DNA from: Desulfuromonadaceae bacterium GWC2_58_13
GTDB taxonomy: Bacteria > Desulfobacterota > Desulfuromonadia > Desulfuromonadales > Trichloromonadaceae
Assembly: GCA_001825565.1 (NCBI GenBank)
Contig: MHXM01000117.1
Coordinates: 28,487 to 43,718, forward strand
Length of the DNA: 15,232 nucleotides
Reading direction: 5' to 3'
The first letter of the stretch is position 1; every line of letters starts with the position of its first letter. The notes under the pieces were generated by a model. The model saw only the letters and a program-made list of their open reading frames with translations, did not search any database and had not been told where the DNA came from. The translations under genes were made by a program, and so were the position numbers. Positions 14,004 to 15,232 of the stretch are shown here, piece by piece.

Positions 14004-14084
14004 ATGGAAAACCAAGAAAATATGGATGAACCCTTGTTCAACAGCATTGACAGTGGGCAGCAGAAATTCACCAGCCTTGTCTAA
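14004..14084 (+). CDS. 26-residue ORF before the HepT/MntA pair, possible gene remnant
   Basis: The frame begins at ATG 14004 (MENQENMDEPLFNSID...) and ends at TAA 14082-14084. AGGAGG is about 13 bases upstream with AGGA nearer, an unusually good translation start for so short a frame. The peptide is acidic and has no signal sequence. It may be the surviving start of a gene cut off when the neighbouring toxin-antitoxin DNA arrived, or a genuine small protein. I do not recognise it. Confidence 0.25.
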   Translation: MENQENMDEPLFNSIDSGQQKFTSLV

Positions 14085-14145
14085 TAACAATTTTTCCTAT
14101 ATTCTTTCAACGTCTTGGCAAAGAACTCAAACTCAGGGCAACTCC

Positions 14146-14553
14146 ATGAATGATGCAGCAAAAAACATCCGCTGGCGCCAACGTTTTCAGAATCTGGATC
14201 GGGCTTTCAGTCAGTTGACCAGCGCCGTAAATCGCATTTCAGAACTGTCGGACCTTGAAAAAGAAGGATTGATTCAACGGTTTGAATATACCTTTGAATT
14301 GTCCTGGAAAACGCTTAAAGATTATCTCGCCAGCAATGAAGTCGACGTAAAATTCCCCCGCGATGTCGTCAAGCAGGCATTCCACTATGATGTCATCAAA
14401 GACGGTGAAGTCTGGATGGACATGCTGGAAAAACGCAATTTGATCGCCCATACCTATAACGAAGAAAATTTCAAACTGGCCGTCACGGCCATTGTCTCAA
14501 GCTACTATCCAGCATTGAAGCAAGTCCATGACTATCTGCAGGAAATCAAATGA
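14146..14553 (+). CDS. hepT: HepT-like HEPN RNase toxin (HI0074 family)
   Basis: A 135-residue all-helical protein of the nucleotidyltransferase substrate-binding/HEPN family. The catalytic motif Rx4HxY is present as R97-NLIA-H102-T-Y104. In studied HepT/MntA pairs this motif cleaves RNA and the Tyr is the site where the MNT partner attaches AMP groups, blocking the toxin. FEYTFELSWKTLKDYL (46-61) is a family landmark. The frame is open upstream, but homology begins at the ATG at 14146; the ribosome binding site (CAGGG) is weak. The stop overlaps the ATG of the next gene (ATGA), so toxin and antitoxin are translationally coupled. Local base composition is AT-richer than the haem region, in line with transfer. 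Confidence 0.9.
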   Translation: MNDAAKNIRWRQRFQNLDRAFSQLTSAVNRISELSDLEKEGLIQRFEYTFELSWKTLKDYLASNEVDVKFPRDVVKQAFHYDVIKDGEVWMDMLEKRNLIAHTYNEENFKLAVTAIVSSYYPALKQVHDYLQEIK

Positions 14554-14864
14554 GGTTCGGGATAGCCGAGAAAACCTACTCGACCATAATCGACGCATTG
14601 AAACAAACTTTTGAGATCGAGGAAGCCGTTCTTTTCGGGTCCCGAGCCATGGGAAATTTCAGGCCCGGTTCGGATATCGATATAGCCGTTCGTGGCGAAA
14701 CCTTATCCGTCAAGACCGCCACTGAGCTCTCCACGCTACTGAATGAAAAATTACCTCTGCCCTACCTCTTCGACATCGTCCATTATGAAACGATTAACAA
14801 CCCCGAACTGAAAAATCATATCGATCAATTTGGTGTGGTGATTTTCTCCCGAGAAAATGTTTAG
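14550..14864 (+). CDS. mntA: MntA-like minimal nucleotidyltransferase antitoxin
   Basis: A 104-residue minimal nucleotidyltransferase. The polymerase-beta-fold motif GSx10DxD is complete: G30-S31 and D42-I-D44 in LFGSRAMGNFRPGSDIDIAV, with D75 in YLFDIVHY as the third acidic residue. It is therefore likely an active enzyme that AMPylates the HepT Tyr to neutralise it, as shown for the MntA class. The start overlaps the hepT stop codon by four bases. No terminator is visible before the convergent RelE-like gene 138 bases away. Confidence 0.9.
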   Translation: MRFGIAEKTYSTIIDALKQTFEIEEAVLFGSRAMGNFRPGSDIDIAVRGETLSVKTATELSTLLNEKLPLPYLFDIVHYETINNPELKNHIDQFGVVIFSRENV

Positions 14865-14971
14865 TGAGCGAAAGTGAAAACTCAACCCCCCCTCAAGAGT
14901 CGTCCCTAAGCTCAGAATTTCCTCCGCTCTCTCAATTTTAAACCCTGCGGTGTCAACAAAGTGGGTGTCCT

Positions 14972-14990
14972 ATAGAACTCTAATAGAACT
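14972..14990. repeat. Direct repeat ATAGAACT, 11 bases apart
   Basis: ATAGAACT occurs at 14972-14979 and 14983-14990, one helical turn apart, in the gap between mntA and the RelE-like gene. It lies 3' to both genes. It could be a protein site or a leftover of a rearrangement. Confidence 0.4.
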
Positions 14991-15002
14991 TACTATTCGC
15001 CA

Positions 15003-15232
15003 TCAGCGATAAACACCCCCGCGATGTGTGACACGAAGAATCAGGATAAGAATTTCATCTTCATTAATTTCGTAGACAACCCGATAAGAACCAACGCGTA
15101 GTCGACGCAGACCAGAAAATTCCCCTTTGAGCAATTTGCCGACGTGTGGGTTTTCTACAAGCTTGTCAATGGCCTCAATCAGCCGTTTTCGGTCTGGGTT
15201 GTCAATTCGGTGAAGTTCTTTAAGTGCACTTT
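15003..15232 (-). CDS. RelE/ParE-superfamily toxin, C-terminal part
   Basis: The last 75 codons of a minus-strand gene whose start lies beyond the window. The visible protein reads SALKELHRIDNPDRKRLIEAI, then KLLKGEFSGLRRLRVGSYRVVYEI, then ILILRVTHRGGVYR before the stop at 15003-15005. The LKG-x-LR-x-RVG-x-YR-x-VYE pattern and the ending THRGGVYR are typical of RelE-type mRNA interferases. The length fits a toxin of about 85-90 residues. The antitoxin would normally precede it, outside the window on the right. It is not included in the other frames I was given, but the reading frame is continuous to the window edge. Confidence 0.88.
   Translation of the reverse strand, partial: SALKELHRIDNPDRKRLIEAIDKLVENPHVGKLLKGEFSGLRRLRVGSYRVVYEINEDEILILILRVTHRGGVYR

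Noticed and set aside
14047..14052. TTGACA as a -35 for hepT
   Set aside because: Nothing like a -10 at 16-18 bases; TTGTCT-N15-TATATT (14077-14103) is possible but also weak, so no promoter is called.

Overview
The window looks like chromosomal DNA from a Desulfuromonas/Geobacter-type anaerobe (order Desulfuromonadales). The best evidence is a small three-haem cytochrome c7 whose mature sequence closely matches the classic Desulfuromonas c7/PpcA proteins. A two-iron desulfoferrodoxin, a stand-alone small siroheme reductase, a Cys-rich NPD-type flavoenzyme, a SPASM radical SAM enzyme next to hemE/hemH and many response regulators all fit. Family assignments come from motif reading only; no database search was possible.

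Left part (1-3375, all minus strand): a haem operon reads radical SAM/SPASM protein (NirJ/AhbD-like) - hemE - hemH - a truncated small CxxC protein. A good sigma70-like promoter lies at 3345-3374 and a perfect hairpin sits between hemE and hemH. Next to it (3475-4572, minus) is an NPD/nitronate monooxygenase-family flavoprotein with a four-Cys C-terminal cluster. Divergent from that, a histidine kinase and an OmpR-type regulator form a translationally coupled two-component operon (4734-6400). A Pho-box-like repeat lies just upstream of it.

Middle part (6396-8430): the small siroheme reductase (minus), with a structured leader and a tiny upstream ORF, diverges from the cytochrome c7 gene. The c7 gene has a near-consensus promoter with a palindrome inside it and a textbook terminator. 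Desulfoferrodoxin follows on the plus strand and ends at a very long bidirectional terminator hairpin. This is a redox and oxidative-stress neighbourhood.

Right part (8441-13950, minus): a single-domain response regulator; a PilZ protein with a degenerate receiver domain lacking every phosphotransfer residue; a SlyD-type FKBP; a lipoprotein FKBP of the Mip/FkpA type; an exported protein of unknown function that looks like an alpha/alpha barrel; and a Ste24-type M48 membrane protease.

End (about 14000-15232): an AT-richer segment holds a HepT/MntA (HEPN/MNT) toxin-antitoxin pair on the plus strand, facing the 3' part of a RelE/ParE-type toxin gene on the minus strand. A 26-codon ORF with a strong ribosome binding site precedes the pair and may be a gene remnant. 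I saw no rRNA, tRNA, CRISPR array or insertion sequence. Nothing here is clearly a new multi-gene system. The most interesting items are the pseudo-receiver PilZ protein, the radical SAM enzyme in the haem operon, the Cys-cluster flavoprotein, the regulatory palindromes and the toxin-antitoxin edge.
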